From: Aeromonas bestiarum
GTDB lineage: Bacteria > Pseudomonadota > Gammaproteobacteria > Enterobacterales > Aeromonadaceae
Reading direction: 5' to 3'
DNA length: 64,000 nt
NCBI RefSeq assembly: GCF_000819745.1
Contig: NZ_CDDA01000008.1
Location: forward strand, 280,175-344,174
The position numbers and the translations under genes were made by a program. The notes under the pieces were generated by a model. That model was given only the letters and a program-made list of their open reading frames with translations, made no database searches and was not told where the DNA came from. Below are positions 1-12,903 of the stretch, piece by piece (position 1 is the first letter of the stretch; the number at the start of each line of letters is the position of its first letter).

Positions 1-567
1 CTGGCGGTGCTGCCGGGCAGTCGCAGCGCCGAGGTGGGCTTCATGTCACCGGTATTTCTCGAGGCCTGCAAGCGGTTGACGGTGCGTTACCCGGATCTCG
101 GCTTCATAGTGCCGCTGGTCAACGACAAACGGCGCGAGCAGTTCATGGCCATCAAGGCCGAGCTGGCGCCGGATCTCGACATGGTGCTGCTGGAGGGGCA
201 GGGGCGCGAGGCGATGATAGCCGCCGATGCCGTGCTGCTCGCCTCCGGTACCGCCGCGCTGGAAGCCATGCTGGTGAAAAAGCCCATGGTGGTGGGTTAC
301 AAGCTCAAACCCTTCAGCTACTGGCTGGCCCAGCGGCTGGTGAAGACCGCCTATGTGTCCCTTCCCAACCTGCTGGCCGACCAGATGCTGGTGCCCGAGC
401 TCATCCAGCACGAATGCACCCCGGACAATCTGGTGGAAGAGGTCAGCAAGCTGCTGGAACACGACAACCGCGAGCTCATCGCCACCTTCACCCGGCTGCA
501 CCAGCGCATTCGCTGCAACGCCGATGTGCAGGCCGCCGATGCGGTGGCCGACCTGCTCGGCAGATAA
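1..567 (+). CDS. lpxB: Lipid-A-disaccharide synthase, C-terminal part (cut by window edge)
   Basis: LpxB joins UDP-2,3-diacylglucosamine to lipid X to make lipid A disaccharide on the cytoplasmic face of the inner membrane. The frame is open from base 1, so the N-terminal half lies left of the window; about 188 residues remain. The visible part begins [12 protein letters not shown], the conserved GSR loop of this GT19 family, and continues through the ASGTAALE motif of the sugar-nucleotide site and the MVVGYK segment. The adjacent rnhB, then dnaE and accA, match the lpxB-rnhB-dnaE-accA order of many gammaproteobacteria, which supports the assignment. The gene ends at a TAA 81 bases before rnhB, with no terminator seen between them. 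Confidence 0.95.
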   Translation: MAVLPGSRSAEVGFMSPVFLEACKRLTVRYPDLGFIVPLVNDKRREQFMAIKAELAPDLDMVLLEGQGREAMIAADAVLLASGTAALEAMLVKKPMVVGYKLKPFSYWLAQRLVKTAYVSLPNLLADQMLVPELIQHECTPDNLVEEVSKLLEHDNRELIATFTRLHQRIRCNADVQAADAVADLLGR

Positions 568-648
568 TATTTCCGGGCGGCCGATTGGGCTGTGCTAATC
601 GACCCCATGTCAGGCCCTGCGGGGCCTGTTTTGATTCAAGGCTGCAAG

Positions 649-1239
649 ATGATGATCGATATTCCCGAAGACAGGCTGGTTGCCGGTGTGGACGAGGTGG
701 GGCGTGGCCCCCTGGTGGGTGACGTGGTCACGGCCGCCGTGATCCTGGATCCCGCCAACCCCATTGTCGGGCTGGCAGACTCCAAGAAGCTCTCCGAGAA
801 GAAACGGCTGGCGCTGTTTGACGAGATCAAGGCCAAGGCGCTGGCCTGGGCCATCGGCCGCGCCACGCCCGAGGAGATAGACGAGCTCAACATACTGCAC
901 GCCACCATGCTGGCGATGCAGCGCGCCGTGGCGGGCTTGTCCATCACCCCAGATCTGGTCTTTATCGACGGCAACCGCTGCCCAAGCTTGCCGATGGAGG
1001 CGCGCGCCGTGGTCAAGGGGGACAGCCTGGTGGCCGCCATCAGCGCCGCCTCGATTCTGGCCAAGGTGACCCGCGACGCCGAGATGACCGAGCTGGACAG
1101 CCGTCATCCCGAGTACGGTTTCGCCCGTCACAAGGGCTATCCGACCCCTGAGCACCTTGCCATCCTTGCCGAGCGCGGCCCCTTGCCCGAGTATCGGCAG
1201 AGTTTCAAACCGGTGCGCCGTGCACTGGGGATCGAGTAA
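649..1239 (+). CDS. rnhB: Ribonuclease HII
   Basis: RNase HII cuts the RNA strand of RNA-DNA hybrids and removes single ribonucleotides from DNA. The 196-residue product is close to the 198 of E. coli. It shows the N-terminal [12 protein letters not shown] motif carrying the first acidic metal ligands, then [16 protein letters not shown] and [12 protein letters not shown], all diagnostic of the HII family. The start is set at the ATG of MMIDIPED, eight bases after an AAGG; the same frame is open further upstream to a GTG at 592, but that extension has no family counterpart. It lies between lpxB and dnaE on the same strand, probably co-transcribed with both. Confidence 0.96.
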   Translation: MMIDIPEDRLVAGVDEVGRGPLVGDVVTAAVILDPANPIVGLADSKKLSEKKRLALFDEIKAKALAWAIGRATPEEIDELNILHATMLAMQRAVAGLSITPDLVFIDGNRCPSLPMEARAVVKGDSLVAAISAASILAKVTRDAEMTELDSRHPEYGFARHKGYPTPEHLAILAERGPLPEYRQSFKPVRRALGIE

Positions 1240-1301
1240 ACCATGCAGAGCTGCCGGCATCACGACATGCACGCCACTCTGTGCAACGAGAGGGTATGAC
1301 G

Positions 1302-4781
<3,480 letters not shown>

Positions 4782-4797
4782 AGGATCTATAGGCCCT

Positions 4798-5748
4798 ATG
4801 AGTCTTTTTCTGGATTTTGAACAGCCAATTGCCGAGTTGCAGGCGCAGATTGATGAACTCCGTCATGTGAGTGAGCACAACAGTGCTGTCGATCTCAATG
4901 AAGACATTCGCCGGCTGGAGAAGAAAAACGAAGAGCTGACCAAGAAGATCTTCGGCGATCTGGGGGCCTGGCAGGTATCCCAGATGGCGCGTCATCCTCA
5001 GCGTCCTTACACCCTCGATTATATCGAGCACATCTTCACCGACTTCGACGAGCTGGCTGGCGATCGCGCCTATGCGGATGACAAGGCCATCGTCGGCGGC
5101 ATCGCCCGTCTCGACGGCGAACCCGTGATGGTGATTGGTCAGCAGAAGGGTCGCGAGACCAAGGAGAAGATCAAGCGCAACTTCGGCATGCCGCGTCCGG
5201 AAGGATACCGCAAGGCCCTGCGCCTGATGGAGATGGCCGAGCGCTTCAAGATGCCGATCATCACCTTCATCGACACCCCGGGCGCCTACCCCGGCGTGGG
5301 TGCCGAGGAGCGTGGCCAGTCCGAAGCCATCGCCCGCAACCTTAAGGTCATGGCCGGTCTGACCGTGCCCGTGGTCTGCACAGTGATAGGTGAAGGCGGC
5401 TCGGGCGGCGCCCTGGCCATAGGCGTGGGGGATCGCGTCAACATGCTGCAATACTCCACCTACTCCGTCATCTCGCCGGAAGGTTGCGCCTCCATCCTGT
5501 GGAAGAGCGCCGACAAGGCACCGGTCGCCGCCGATGCCATGGGCATCACGGCCCAGCGCCTGAAGGAGCTGAAACTCATCGACAGCATAGTCGAGGAGCC
5601 CCTCGGCGGTGCCCACCGCAATGTGGAGCTGATGGCCAAGCGCCTGAAGGATCGCATCCAGCAGGATCTGAATGCCTTGCGTCCGCTCGAGACCGATCAG
5701 CTGCTGGAGCAGCGCTACCAGCGCCTGATGGGCTACGGCTACTGCTAA
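4798..5748 (+). CDS. accA: Acetyl-CoA carboxylase carboxyltransferase alpha subunit
   Basis: AccA and AccD form the carboxyltransferase half of acetyl-CoA carboxylase, which makes malonyl-CoA for fatty-acid synthesis. The 316-residue product starts [14 protein letters not shown] and has a short coiled N-terminus followed by the crotonase-like fold, with the oxyanion segment [10 protein letters not shown] and the conserved [14 protein letters not shown] stretch. The frame is open upstream into dnaE, but the family N-terminus fixes the ATG at 4798. It follows dnaE directly and is closed by a strong terminator at 5777, so it ends the lpxB-rnhB-dnaE-accA run. Confidence 0.98.
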   Translation: MSLFLDFEQPIAELQAQIDELRHVSEHNSAVDLNEDIRRLEKKNEELTKKIFGDLGAWQVSQMARHPQRPYTLDYIEHIFTDFDELAGDRAYADDKAIVGGIARLDGEPVMVIGQQKGRETKEKIKRNFGMPRPEGYRKALRLMEMAERFKMPIITFIDTPGAYPGVGAEERGQSEAIARNLKVMAGLTVPVVCTVIGEGGSGGALAIGVGDRVNMLQYSTYSVISPEGCASILWKSADKAPVAADAMGITAQRLKELKLIDSIVEEPLGGAHRNVELMAKRLKDRIQQDLNALRPLETDQLLEQRYQRLMGYGYC

Positions 5749-5776
5749 GCACCGGCTTCATCCCGACATGATGCCA

Positions 5777-5809
5777 GAAGGCCCCCGCACTGCGGGGGCC
5801 TTCTTTTTT
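5777..5809 (+). terminator. Intrinsic terminator after accA
   Basis: A perfect 13-base inverted repeat (GAAGGCCCCCGCA and its complement) with a very short loop is followed by six T. It lies 29 bases after the accA stop and should end the dnaE-accA transcript. Confidence 0.9.
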
Positions 5810-6112
5810 GGGGCCGGGATAAATACTCTTCATATGGATACCAGTTGGCACGATGTTTGCCGAAAACCCCCGTGTCGGATCAACTGAGCGGCGGTTAGTG
5901 GCCAAAAAAAGTGGGATCCCGCTCCCGTTTTGCTTAAAGTGACCGCTTCCGATCGGCCCGATTGGAATACCCGCAAGGATGCCCTTCAGACGTAAACAGG
6001 ATTGACCCTCAGGCATGTTCACTGTTTCGGCGACACTGTTTTCCCGGTTCCGCCTGCCTCTGGTCTTGCGTCACTCTCATCGTGCATCGTCTTCATCTGC
6101 AGCGAGTGAATC
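5810..6112. other. Intergenic region upstream of cadC
   Basis: About 300 bases between the accA terminator and the cadC start. No credible reading frame is seen. It should carry the cadC promoter, but I could not pick out a clear -35/-10 pair. The cadC ATG has only a weak ribosome-binding site (GAG or GTGAA just upstream), consistent with low expression of a membrane activator. Confidence 0.5.
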
Positions 6113-7657
6113 ATGAGCGAATCGGTTTTTGAGATCCATGACTGGACCCTGAGCGTTGACGACAACATGCTGTGTCGTCCCGATCGCGAGGTCTACCTCG
6201 AGCCCAGGCTGGTCAATCTGCTGCGGTTTCTGGCGAGCAATGCCGGCACAGTGTTCGCTCGCGATTCCCTGATCAACGAGGTGTGGGACGGGGCCGAGGT
6301 CACCGATCAGGTGGTCACCCAGTCCATCTTCGAGCTGCGCAAGATCCTCAAAGATGGCCGCTTTGATGCGACCGACTACATCATCACAGTGCCCAAGCGT
6401 GGCTACAAGCTGGTGGCGCCGGTACGGCCATTGCAACCTTTGCAGGTGGTTTCCGTGGTGATGGCGGATGCCCGGTCAGCTCCGACGGCCAACTCGACCC
6501 TCTCCGACCCGAGCCCGCCTGCCGATGACGAGGATGAGGAAGCGATCAGTGGTGTGGCCCCCTTCCCGGCCGGCCCCCTGACCCGCGCCATCTCGACTCG
6601 GGCCCAGGACGGCCGCAGCCGCTGGAAGATGATCAGTTTCGACATCTTCGTGGCCGTCATCCTGGTCACCATCGTCAGCCTGCTCAGCTACCAGCACACC
6701 AGTCCCCAGGTGCACTCCATGCTGGATCCAAACCTGCTGGTGTTTCGCTTTCACTCCGGCATGGAGGGTGACAACGAGAACGTGCGCCTGGCCGACGGCA
6801 TCACCCGTGCCCTGATGGGGGAGGTGGCGGCCGCCACGCCGCTGCGGGTGCAGTACGGCGCCAATACCCTGATGGGCGGCATATTGCCCGGCAAGGAGCT
6901 GAGCGTGCGGGTATCCCGTCAGCCCGGCGGCACCTATCTGGATCTGGAATACCGCAACATCAACACCAACCGTGTGCTGTTCAGCCACCAGTATCAGCTC
7001 AGTCGCCATAACGTCCATGCCGTGCTGCAGGCGAGCAGCCAGGATTTGCTGCGCGCCCTCGATCAGCCGGACGCCTTGCCCGGGATGGGCTGGCCCACCG
7101 ACGATGCCGCCCTGATGGCCATGATGGAGGCGCACTACTACACCAACAGCCAGGATACGGTGGCGCTCAAGCGCGGCATCGATCTGCTCGACAAGTCCCT
7201 CGCAAGCCAACCGGATCAGCCGCTGCTGCTGGCGGAGCGCTATCTGGCGGGAGAGGCGCTGGCAACCCTGGCCGGTCAGTCCGAGAGTGAACGACTGCAG
7301 GGGATTGGCACCCATCTGGCCAGTCTGGTGCAGGACGGCGGCCTGCTGCCGGCGCGGGTATGGGAGGCGCTGACCCTGCAGGCGATACTGGACGGCCAGC
7401 AGCAGCAGGCGAATCGCCTGCTGGCGCAGGCAGCCAGCCGGGGCCGCTCAGTGCTCTATCACATACTGCTCGGCAAGCTGGCTGAGCTGGATGGCCGCCC
7501 CGAGGCGGCGGGGGATGCCTACAGTCAGGCCTTCCTGATGGAGGCGACCGAGCAGACCTATCTGCTCTGCCAGCGACTCGGTTTCTACAGCAACATGGAA
7601 ACTCTGACTCCCGCCCTGTTCAACGCACTGGGCCAGAGCAAGGTGAAGCTGTTCTGA
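6113..7657 (+). CDS. cadC: CadC-type membrane-bound transcriptional activator
   Basis: A ToxR-like one-component regulator that senses low pH and lysine availability and activates cadBA. The 514 residues match the 512 of E. coli CadC. Residues 1-105 form an OmpR-type winged helix (LEPRLVNLLRFL, then VVTQSIFELRKILKD and TVPKRGYKLVAPV). A Pro/Glu-rich linker follows, one membrane span lies at about 175-195 (IFVAVILVTIVSLLS), and the remainder is a periplasmic sensor domain with the closing TPR-like repeats typical of CadC. It lies upstream of and co-oriented with cadB and cadA, separated by about 750 bases. A hairpin just downstream probably ends its transcript, so it is likely a separate unit from cadBA. 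Confidence 0.93.
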   Translation: MSESVFEIHDWTLSVDDNMLCRPDREVYLEPRLVNLLRFLASNAGTVFARDSLINEVWDGAEVTDQVVTQSIFELRKILKDGRFDATDYIITVPKRGYKLVAPVRPLQPLQVVSVVMADARSAPTANSTLSDPSPPADDEDEEAISGVAPFPAGPLTRAISTRAQDGRSRWKMISFDIFVAVILVTIVSLLSYQHTSPQVHSMLDPNLLVFRFHSGMEGDNENVRLADGITRALMGEVAAATPLRVQYGANTLMGGILPGKELSVRVSRQPGGTYLDLEYRNINTNRVLFSHQYQLSRHNVHAVLQASSQDLLRALDQPDALPGMGWPTDDAALMAMMEAHYYTNSQDTVALKRGIDLLDKSLASQPDQPLLLAERYLAGEALATLAGQSESERLQGIGTHLASLVQDGGLLPARVWEALTLQAILDGQQQQANRLLAQAASRGRSVLYHILLGKLAELDGRPEAAGDAYSQAFLMEATEQTYLLCQRLGFYSNMETLTPALFNALGQSKVKLF

Positions 7658-8410
7658 GGCGTGGCAACATGCCGCTTTGCTGACCGCAGAGGTTGCGCTC
7701 AGCCAGACAGGCTGCCTTGGGGCAGCCTGTTGCTTATATGCCGCCTGATGTGCGGCAGCCCGGCAATGACCAGCCTTGGGTGACCTGGCTGCCAGCCGCT
7801 CTCTTTATTCCTGTCCCTATTCCTATCCCTGCCACTGGCTCCGGGCCATGGCATCTCTGTCTACCCCTCAGGGTTCTGCCGCTACCCCTGTGCAGATGGC
7901 CGATCCAGGGCCTGCTCCCTTCTTCATTATTCCGCTCGCGGTTGTGTCGTCCTGATGCTTGCCCTCTCTTCGGATTACCCAGTCAAGGGCGGCCATTGCC
8001 GGGAGGCGTCCGCTTATCCCTTGAGCCGCGTGGCGGGTGGGAGGATGGCGAGGTTTCAACCAGCGGCCTGGCCGAGGTTTCAGGGCAAAGGGGGTTGAAT
8101 GGGGCACCTCGTGGCCGCAAGGGCATCATGAAAAATATCAAGGTGTATCGACTGAGGCCTGACGGACCTCTCAAGCGGGGGCTGGGATATCAAGGATTTA
8201 TCAAGACGGCTTGACGCCTTGCGTCCAACATTATGTTTTTAATTGGTTTTTATTGATTTATGTCGTGGGGCGAAAAAAGTTCACTCATGTTTTTATCCCT
8301 TAGCGGGTCTTTATGTTTTCCGGGGCACAGAGGCCTAGTCTGTGGCCATTCGTTGGCGGGACGCTCCGCCAAGCGTGTGTTTGATGCCTTAATATCGACC
8401 CGGAGATTTT
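7658..8410. other. Long cadC-cadB intergenic region, presumed cad promoter and CadC sites
   Basis: This 753-base gap has no convincing gene: the one open plus-strand frame (7693-8214) is proline-rich, has no ribosome-binding site and does not look like a protein. It holds a pyrimidine-rich 12-base tandem repeat at 7807-7830. Between about 8225 and 8310 it turns AT-rich with T runs, the kind of segment that binds nucleoid proteins and CadC upstream of cadBA in enterics. No CadC operator could be defined by eye. The cadB ribosome-binding site GGAG is at 8402-8405. Confidence 0.5.
7707..7736 (+). terminator. Probable terminator after cadC
   Basis: A 10-base perfect stem (ACAGGCTGCC, loop TTGG) followed by TGCTTAT. 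The T tract is interrupted, so termination may be partial. It lies about 50 bases after the cadC stop. Confidence 0.6.
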
Positions 8411-9745
8411 ATGTCCCTAGATACGAGCAAGAAGATTGGCCTCATCGCCTGTACAGGTGTGGTGGCCGGCAACATGATGGGGAGCGGCATAGCGCTGCTG
8501 CCCTCGGCCCTGGCCACTATCGGTTCCATCTCTGTATTCAGCTGGGCCATCTGCCTGGTTGGCGCCATGGGCCTTGCCTTCGTGTTTGCCCGCCTCGCTA
8601 CCAAGAATCCGCAAGAGGGTGGCCCCATCGCTTACGCCGGCGAGATCTCTCCTGTGTTCGGCTTCCAGACCGGTGTGCTCTATTACCACGCCAACTGGAT
8701 TGGCAACCTGGCCATCGCCATTACCGGCGTCTCCTACCTGTCGGTCTTCTTCCCCATCCTCAACAACCCTATCCCGGCGGCCCTGGCTACCATAGCGGCG
8801 GTCTGGATCTTCACCTTCGTCAACCTGCTTGGCGGCAGCTGGGTGAGCCGCCTCTGTACCCTGGGCCTGGTGCTGATCCTGCTGCCTGTGGTCGGTACCG
8901 CCGTGATGGGCTGGGGACATTTTGATACCAGCGTCTACAGCCAGAACTGGAACACCACCAGCGGCAGCGATCTGCATGCGGTCATCAGCGCCGTGCTGAT
9001 CTGCCTCTGGTCCTTCGTGGGTGTTGAATCCGCCGCCGTCTCTTCCGGCATGGTGAAGAACCCGAAACGTACCGTGCCGCTCGCCACCATGCTGGGGACC
9101 GGTATTGCCGGCGTCATCTACATACTCTCCACCCAGGTGATCAGCGGCATGTTCCCGGCCGGTGAAGTGGCAGCCTCCGGCGCCCCCTTTGCCATGGCCT
9201 CTTCCGCCATCTTCGGCAACTGGTCTGCGCCGTTCGTCTCCGCCTTCACCGCCCTGGCCTGCTTCACCTCGCTGGGTTCCTGGATGATGCTGGTGGGCGA
9301 GGCGGGCAAGCGCGCCGCCCACGATGGCAACTTCCCGAAGATCTACGGCGAGCTGGACAAGAATGGCGTCGCCAAGAAGGGGTTGATCCTCGGCTCCCTC
9401 AAGATGACTGCGCTGATGATCGGCCTGACTGCCTTCACCTCCCAGTCCGCTCACGCCGCCGATCTCTTCAACGTGCTGACTACCGATGCTGTGCTGCTGA
9501 CCATGCTGCCTTACTTCTACTCCAGCATTAACCTCATCCGTTTCGAGGGCATGACCTCCCGCAGCATAGGCACCATGATCTTCTCTGGCGTCGCCTGCGT
9601 CTTCTGTCTGGTGGCCCTGATGGGTGCCCAGGGCTCCAACCTCACCGCCACCTTCGTGGTGTCGCTCATCATCCTGATGTTCTACGCCAAAAAACAGGGC
9701 CTGCGTCAACACGACGCCCTGCTCAAAGAGCAAGCCAGCCACTGA
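8411..9745 (+). CDS. cadB: Lysine/cadaverine antiporter
   Basis: CadB, an APC-superfamily exchanger in the inner membrane, imports lysine and exports cadaverine, so that together with CadA a cytoplasmic proton is consumed. The 444-residue product has the same length as E. coli CadB and begins MSLDTSKKIGLIACTGVVAG with the GxGI segment MMGSGIALLP in helix 1. It contains conserved stretches GGPIAYAGEISP, YYHANWIGNLA and SFVGVESAAVS, and about twelve hydrophobic spans. It starts five bases after GGAG. Seventy-six bases separate it from cadA, including a stem-loop without a T run, so the pair is most likely one operon under CadC. Confidence 0.96.
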   Translation: MSLDTSKKIGLIACTGVVAGNMMGSGIALLPSALATIGSISVFSWAICLVGAMGLAFVFARLATKNPQEGGPIAYAGEISPVFGFQTGVLYYHANWIGNLAIAITGVSYLSVFFPILNNPIPAALATIAAVWIFTFVNLLGGSWVSRLCTLGLVLILLPVVGTAVMGWGHFDTSVYSQNWNTTSGSDLHAVISAVLICLWSFVGVESAAVSSGMVKNPKRTVPLATMLGTGIAGVIYILSTQVISGMFPAGEVAASGAPFAMASSAIFGNWSAPFVSAFTALACFTSLGSWMMLVGEAGKRAAHDGNFPKIYGELDKNGVAKKGLILGSLKMTALMIGLTAFTSQSAHAADLFNVLTTDAVLLTMLPYFYSSINLIRFEGMTSRSIGTMIFSGVACVFCLVALMGAQGSNLTATFVVSLIILMFYAKKQGLRQHDALLKEQASH

Positions 9746-9764
9746 TTTCGTTTCCCTTTTCCGA

Positions 9765-9798
9765 GCGCTCTTCACTCACCATCCCTGATGGAGAGCGC
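9765..9798 (+). promoter_or_regulatory. Stem-loop between cadB and cadA
   Basis: A 7-base outer stem (GCGCTCT with AGAGCGC) encloses a second 5-base hairpin (CCATC-CCT-GATGG). There is no T run, so it is not a standard terminator. It sits 13 bases before the cadA Shine-Dalgarno and could mark RNA processing or tune the CadB to CadA ratio; that role is inferred. Confidence 0.5.
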
Positions 9799-9821
9799 CC
9801 CTCTACGTGTGGAGTATCACG

Positions 9822-11954
9822 ATGAATATCATTGCCATCCTCAACCACCTGGGCGTGTTCTTCAAAGAAGAACCCATTCGCCAGCTGCAAGCCTCCCTCG
9901 AGCGTAAAGGCTTTCAGGTTGTCTACCCGGTCGACGTGGCCGATCTGCTGAAGCTGATCGAGAAGAACCCCCGCGTCTGCGGCGCCATCTTCGACTGGGA
10001 CAAATATTCCCTCGGCCTGTGCAAGGAGATCCACGATCGCAACGAGAAGCTGCCGATCTTCGCCTTTGCCAACGACCAGTCCACCCTGGACATTCACCTG
10101 ACCGACCTGCGTCTGAACGTGCACTTCTTCGAGTACCGTCTCGGCATGGCCGACGACATCGCCCTCAAGATGGGTCAGGCCACTCAGGAGTATCAGGACG
10201 CCATACTGCCGCCCTTCACCAAGGCGCTGTTCAAGTACGTGGAAGAGGGTAAATACACCTTCTGTACCCCGGGTCACATGGGCGGTACCGCCTTCCAGAT
10301 GAGCCCGGCCGGCAGCATCTTCTATGACTTCTACGGCCCCAACGCCTTCAAGGCTGACGTCTCCATCTCAATGCCGGAGCTGGGCTCCCTGCTGGATCAC
10401 TCGGGTCCGCACAAGGAAGCCGAGGAGTATATCGCCCGCACCTTCAACGCCGATCGCTCCTACATAGTCACCAACGGCACCTCCACCGCCAACAAGATAG
10501 TTGGCATGTATTCCGCGCCGGCCGGCAGCACAGTGCTGGTGGATCGCAACTGTCACAAGTCCCTGACTCACCTGATGATGATGAGTGACGTGACCCCGCT
10601 CTATTTCCGTCCGACCCGAAATGCCTACGGCATTCTGGGGGGCATACCGCAGAGCGAGTTCAGCCGCGAGACCATAGCCGCCAAGGTTGCCGCCACCCCG
10701 GGCGCCCAGGCACCACGTTACGCCGTGATCACCAACTCCACCTATGACGGCCTGCTCTACAACACCGGCTTCATCAAGGAGGCGCTGGACACCCCTTACA
10801 TCCACTTCGACAGCGCCTGGGTGCCTTACACCAACTTCAGCCCCATCTATGAAGGCAAGTGCGGCATGAGCGGCGACGCCATGCCGGGCAAGGTGTTCTA
10901 CGAAACCCAGTCCACCCACAAGCTGCTGGCGGCCTTCTCCCAGGCCTCGATGATCCACATCAAGGGTGACGTGGAAGAAGAGACCTTCAACGAAGCCTTC
11001 ATGATGCACACCTCCACCTCGCCGCAGTACGGCATAGTGGCGTCCACCGAGATCTCCGCCGCCATGATGCGGGGCAACACCGGCAAGCGGCTGATCAAGG
11101 ACTCCATCGATCGCGCCGTCTCCTTCCGCAAAGAGATCAAGCGTCTGCGTGATCAGAGCGAAGGCTGGTTCTTCGACGTATGGCAGCCGGACAACATAGA
11201 TACAGTCGAGTGCTGGAAGCTGGATCCGAAAGATGACTGGCACGGTTTCAACGGCATTGACGATGACCACATGTACCTGGACCCCATCAAGGTCACCCTG
11301 CTGACCCCGGGCATGGGTCGTGACGGCAAGCTGCTGGACAACGGCATCCCTGCCTCCCTGGTCTCCAAGTTCCTGGACGAGCGCGGCATAGTGGTGGAGA
11401 AGACAGGCCCCTACAACATGCTGTTCCTGTTCTCCATCGGCATCGATCAGTCCAAGGCGATGCAGCTGCTGCGCGCCCTGACCGAGTTCAAGCGCGGCTA
11501 TGACCTGAACCTGACCATCAAGAGCATATTGCCGAGCCTCTACCGTGAAGACCCGAGCTTCTACGAAGGGATGCGCATCCAGGAGCTGGCCCAGAGCATC
11601 CACGATCTGACCTGCAAATACCGTCTGCCGGAGCTGATGTTCAAGGCGTTCGACGTGCTGCCGGAGATGAAGATGACGCCGCACGCCGCCTGGCAGCAGG
11701 AGCTGGCCGGCAATCTGGAAGAGGTGCCGTTGCGTGACATGGTGGACCGCATCAGCGCCAACATGATACTGCCCTACCCGCCGGGAGTACCGCTGGTGCT
11801 GCCGGGCGAGATGGTGACCAGCGATTCGCTGCCGGTGCTCGAGTTCCTCGAGATGCTGTGCGAGATCGGGGCTCACTACCCGGGCTTCGAGACCGATATC
11901 CACGGCCTCTATCGTCAGGCCGATGGCAGCTACACCGTCAAAGTGCTGCGTTAA
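9822..11954 (+). CDS. cadA: Inducible lysine decarboxylase
   Basis: A fold-type I PLP enzyme that decarboxylates lysine to cadaverine, consuming a proton; the E. coli enzyme is a decamer. The 710 residues compare with 715 in E. coli. An N-terminal wing domain (1-130, starting MNIIAILNHLGVFFKEEP) precedes the catalytic core with TPGHMGGTAF and the PLP lysine in STHKLLAAFSQ at K367, the same number as in E. coli. The C-terminal domain ends TDIHGLYRQADGSYTVKVL. The ATG at 9822 is chosen over an in-frame codon 15 bases earlier because GGAG lies seven bases before it. Pairing with cadB and the upstream cadC favour the inducible CadA over constitutive LdcC. Confidence 0.96.
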   Translation: MNIIAILNHLGVFFKEEPIRQLQASLERKGFQVVYPVDVADLLKLIEKNPRVCGAIFDWDKYSLGLCKEIHDRNEKLPIFAFANDQSTLDIHLTDLRLNVHFFEYRLGMADDIALKMGQATQEYQDAILPPFTKALFKYVEEGKYTFCTPGHMGGTAFQMSPAGSIFYDFYGPNAFKADVSISMPELGSLLDHSGPHKEAEEYIARTFNADRSYIVTNGTSTANKIVGMYSAPAGSTVLVDRNCHKSLTHLMMMSDVTPLYFRPTRNAYGILGGIPQSEFSRETIAAKVAATPGAQAPRYAVITNSTYDGLLYNTGFIKEALDTPYIHFDSAWVPYTNFSPIYEGKCGMSGDAMPGKVFYETQSTHKLLAAFSQASMIHIKGDVEEETFNEAFMMHTSTSPQYGIVASTEISAAMMRGNTGKRLIKDSIDRAVSFRKEIKRLRDQSEGWFFDVWQPDNIDTVECWKLDPKDDWHGFNGIDDDHMYLDPIKVTLLTPGMGRDGKLLDNGIPASLVSKFLDERGIVVEKTGPYNMLFLFSIGIDQSKAMQLLRALTEFKRGYDLNLTIKSILPSLYREDPSFYEGMRIQELAQSIHDLTCKYRLPELMFKAFDVLPEMKMTPHAAWQQELAGNLEEVPLRDMVDRISANMILPYPPGVPLVLPGEMVTSDSLPVLEFLEMLCEIGAHYPGFETDIHGLYRQADGSYTVKVLR

Positions 11955-11969
11955 TCGAGAGTGACAACA

Positions 11970-11992
11970 ACGGGCCGAGAGGCCCGTTTTTC
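11970..11992 (+). terminator. Intrinsic terminator after cadA
   Basis: A 7-base stem ACGGGCC/GGCCCGT with loop GAGA is followed by a T run. It lies 15 bases after the cadA stop and closes the cadBA operon. Confidence 0.88.
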
Positions 11993-12029
11993 CCTGTGTT
12001 TTTTATCCATTTTTGCGTGAGTCGCCATC

Positions 12030-12890
12030 ATGAAGCGAATTCTCTCCATTCAATCCCACGTGGTGTTCGGCTGCGCCGGCAACGGTGCCGCCGTGTTTCC
12101 CATGCGCCGCATGGGGATGGAGGTGTGGCCCGTCAATACGGTGCAGTTCTCCAACCACACCCAGTACAGCGAAGGTTGGCAGGGGATTGTGATGCCCGGC
12201 GGCCATATCCGCCAGCTGATGGCGGGGCTTGCCGACATAGGCGTGCTGGGGCAGTGCGATGCGCTCTTGAGCGGCTATCTCGGCTCGGCCGAACAGGGGG
12301 AGGAGATACTGGCGGCGGTGGCACACCTCAAGGCGCTCAATCCGAACGCCCTCTATTTCTGTGATCCCGTGATGGGTCACCCCGACAAGGGTTGCATAGT
12401 GGCACCCGGTGTCAGCGAATTCTTTAAAACCCGGGCCTTGCCCCAGGCCGACATGCTGGCCCCCAATCTGCTGGAGCTGGAGCGGCTCACCGGCCGCGAG
12501 ATAAGCAATGTGCCCGAGGTGCTGGCGGCTTGTCAGCAGTTGCGCGAGCAGGGGAGCAAGCTGGTGATGGTCAAGCATCTGGGGCGGGCCGGGTTAAGCC
12601 TGGACAGGTTCGAGATGGTGCTGGTATGCGATGCGGGCGCGTTTCACATCTCGCGCCCGCTCTATGAATTTCATCGTCAGCCCATAGGGGTGGGGGATCT
12701 GCTGAGTGCCACCATGCTGGCCAATCTGCTGGCGGGACATGATCCCGTGTTGGCGTTTGAGCGCACCAACGCCAGCGTGGATGCGGTACTGGCCCAGACC
12801 TGGCTGGCGGGTGCCTACGAGCTGCAACTGGTGGCAGCCCAGCAGGCGATGGCAGAACCCGGGGTGCGCACCCGCGCCACCCGGCTTTGA
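12030..12890 (+). CDS. pdxY: Pyridoxal kinase PdxY
   Basis: Phosphorylates pyridoxal to PLP in the B6 salvage route. At 286 residues it matches E. coli PdxY (287). It opens [20 protein letters not shown], and shows [13 protein letters not shown], the anion-hole stretch IGVGDLLSA with the catalytic aspartate, and [10 protein letters not shown], all of the ribokinase-like PdxK/PdxY group. It sits just downstream of cadA, a PLP enzyme, but the terminator between them argues for an independent transcript. It converges on the MATE gene with only 13 bases between the stops and no recognisable terminator. Confidence 0.93.
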   Translation: MKRILSIQSHVVFGCAGNGAAVFPMRRMGMEVWPVNTVQFSNHTQYSEGWQGIVMPGGHIRQLMAGLADIGVLGQCDALLSGYLGSAEQGEEILAAVAHLKALNPNALYFCDPVMGHPDKGCIVAPGVSEFFKTRALPQADMLAPNLLELERLTGREISNVPEVLAACQQLREQGSKLVMVKHLGRAGLSLDRFEMVLVCDAGAFHISRPLYEFHRQPIGVGDLLSATMLANLLAGHDPVLAFERTNASVDAVLAQTWLAGAYELQLVAAQQAMAEPGVRTRATRL

Positions 12891-12903
12891 CTCTGCGTAA
12901 TGG

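Noticed and set aside
7807-7830. 12-base pyrimidine tandem repeat (ATTCCTGTCCCT, ATTCCTATCCCT)
   Set aside because: Only two copies with one mismatch; may be chance in a low-constraint stretch. Noted but not called a functional repeat.
7693-8214. Plus-strand open frame in the cadC-cadB gap
   Set aside because: Proline-rich, no recognisable domain, no ribosome-binding site, and it runs through the terminator hairpin after cadC.
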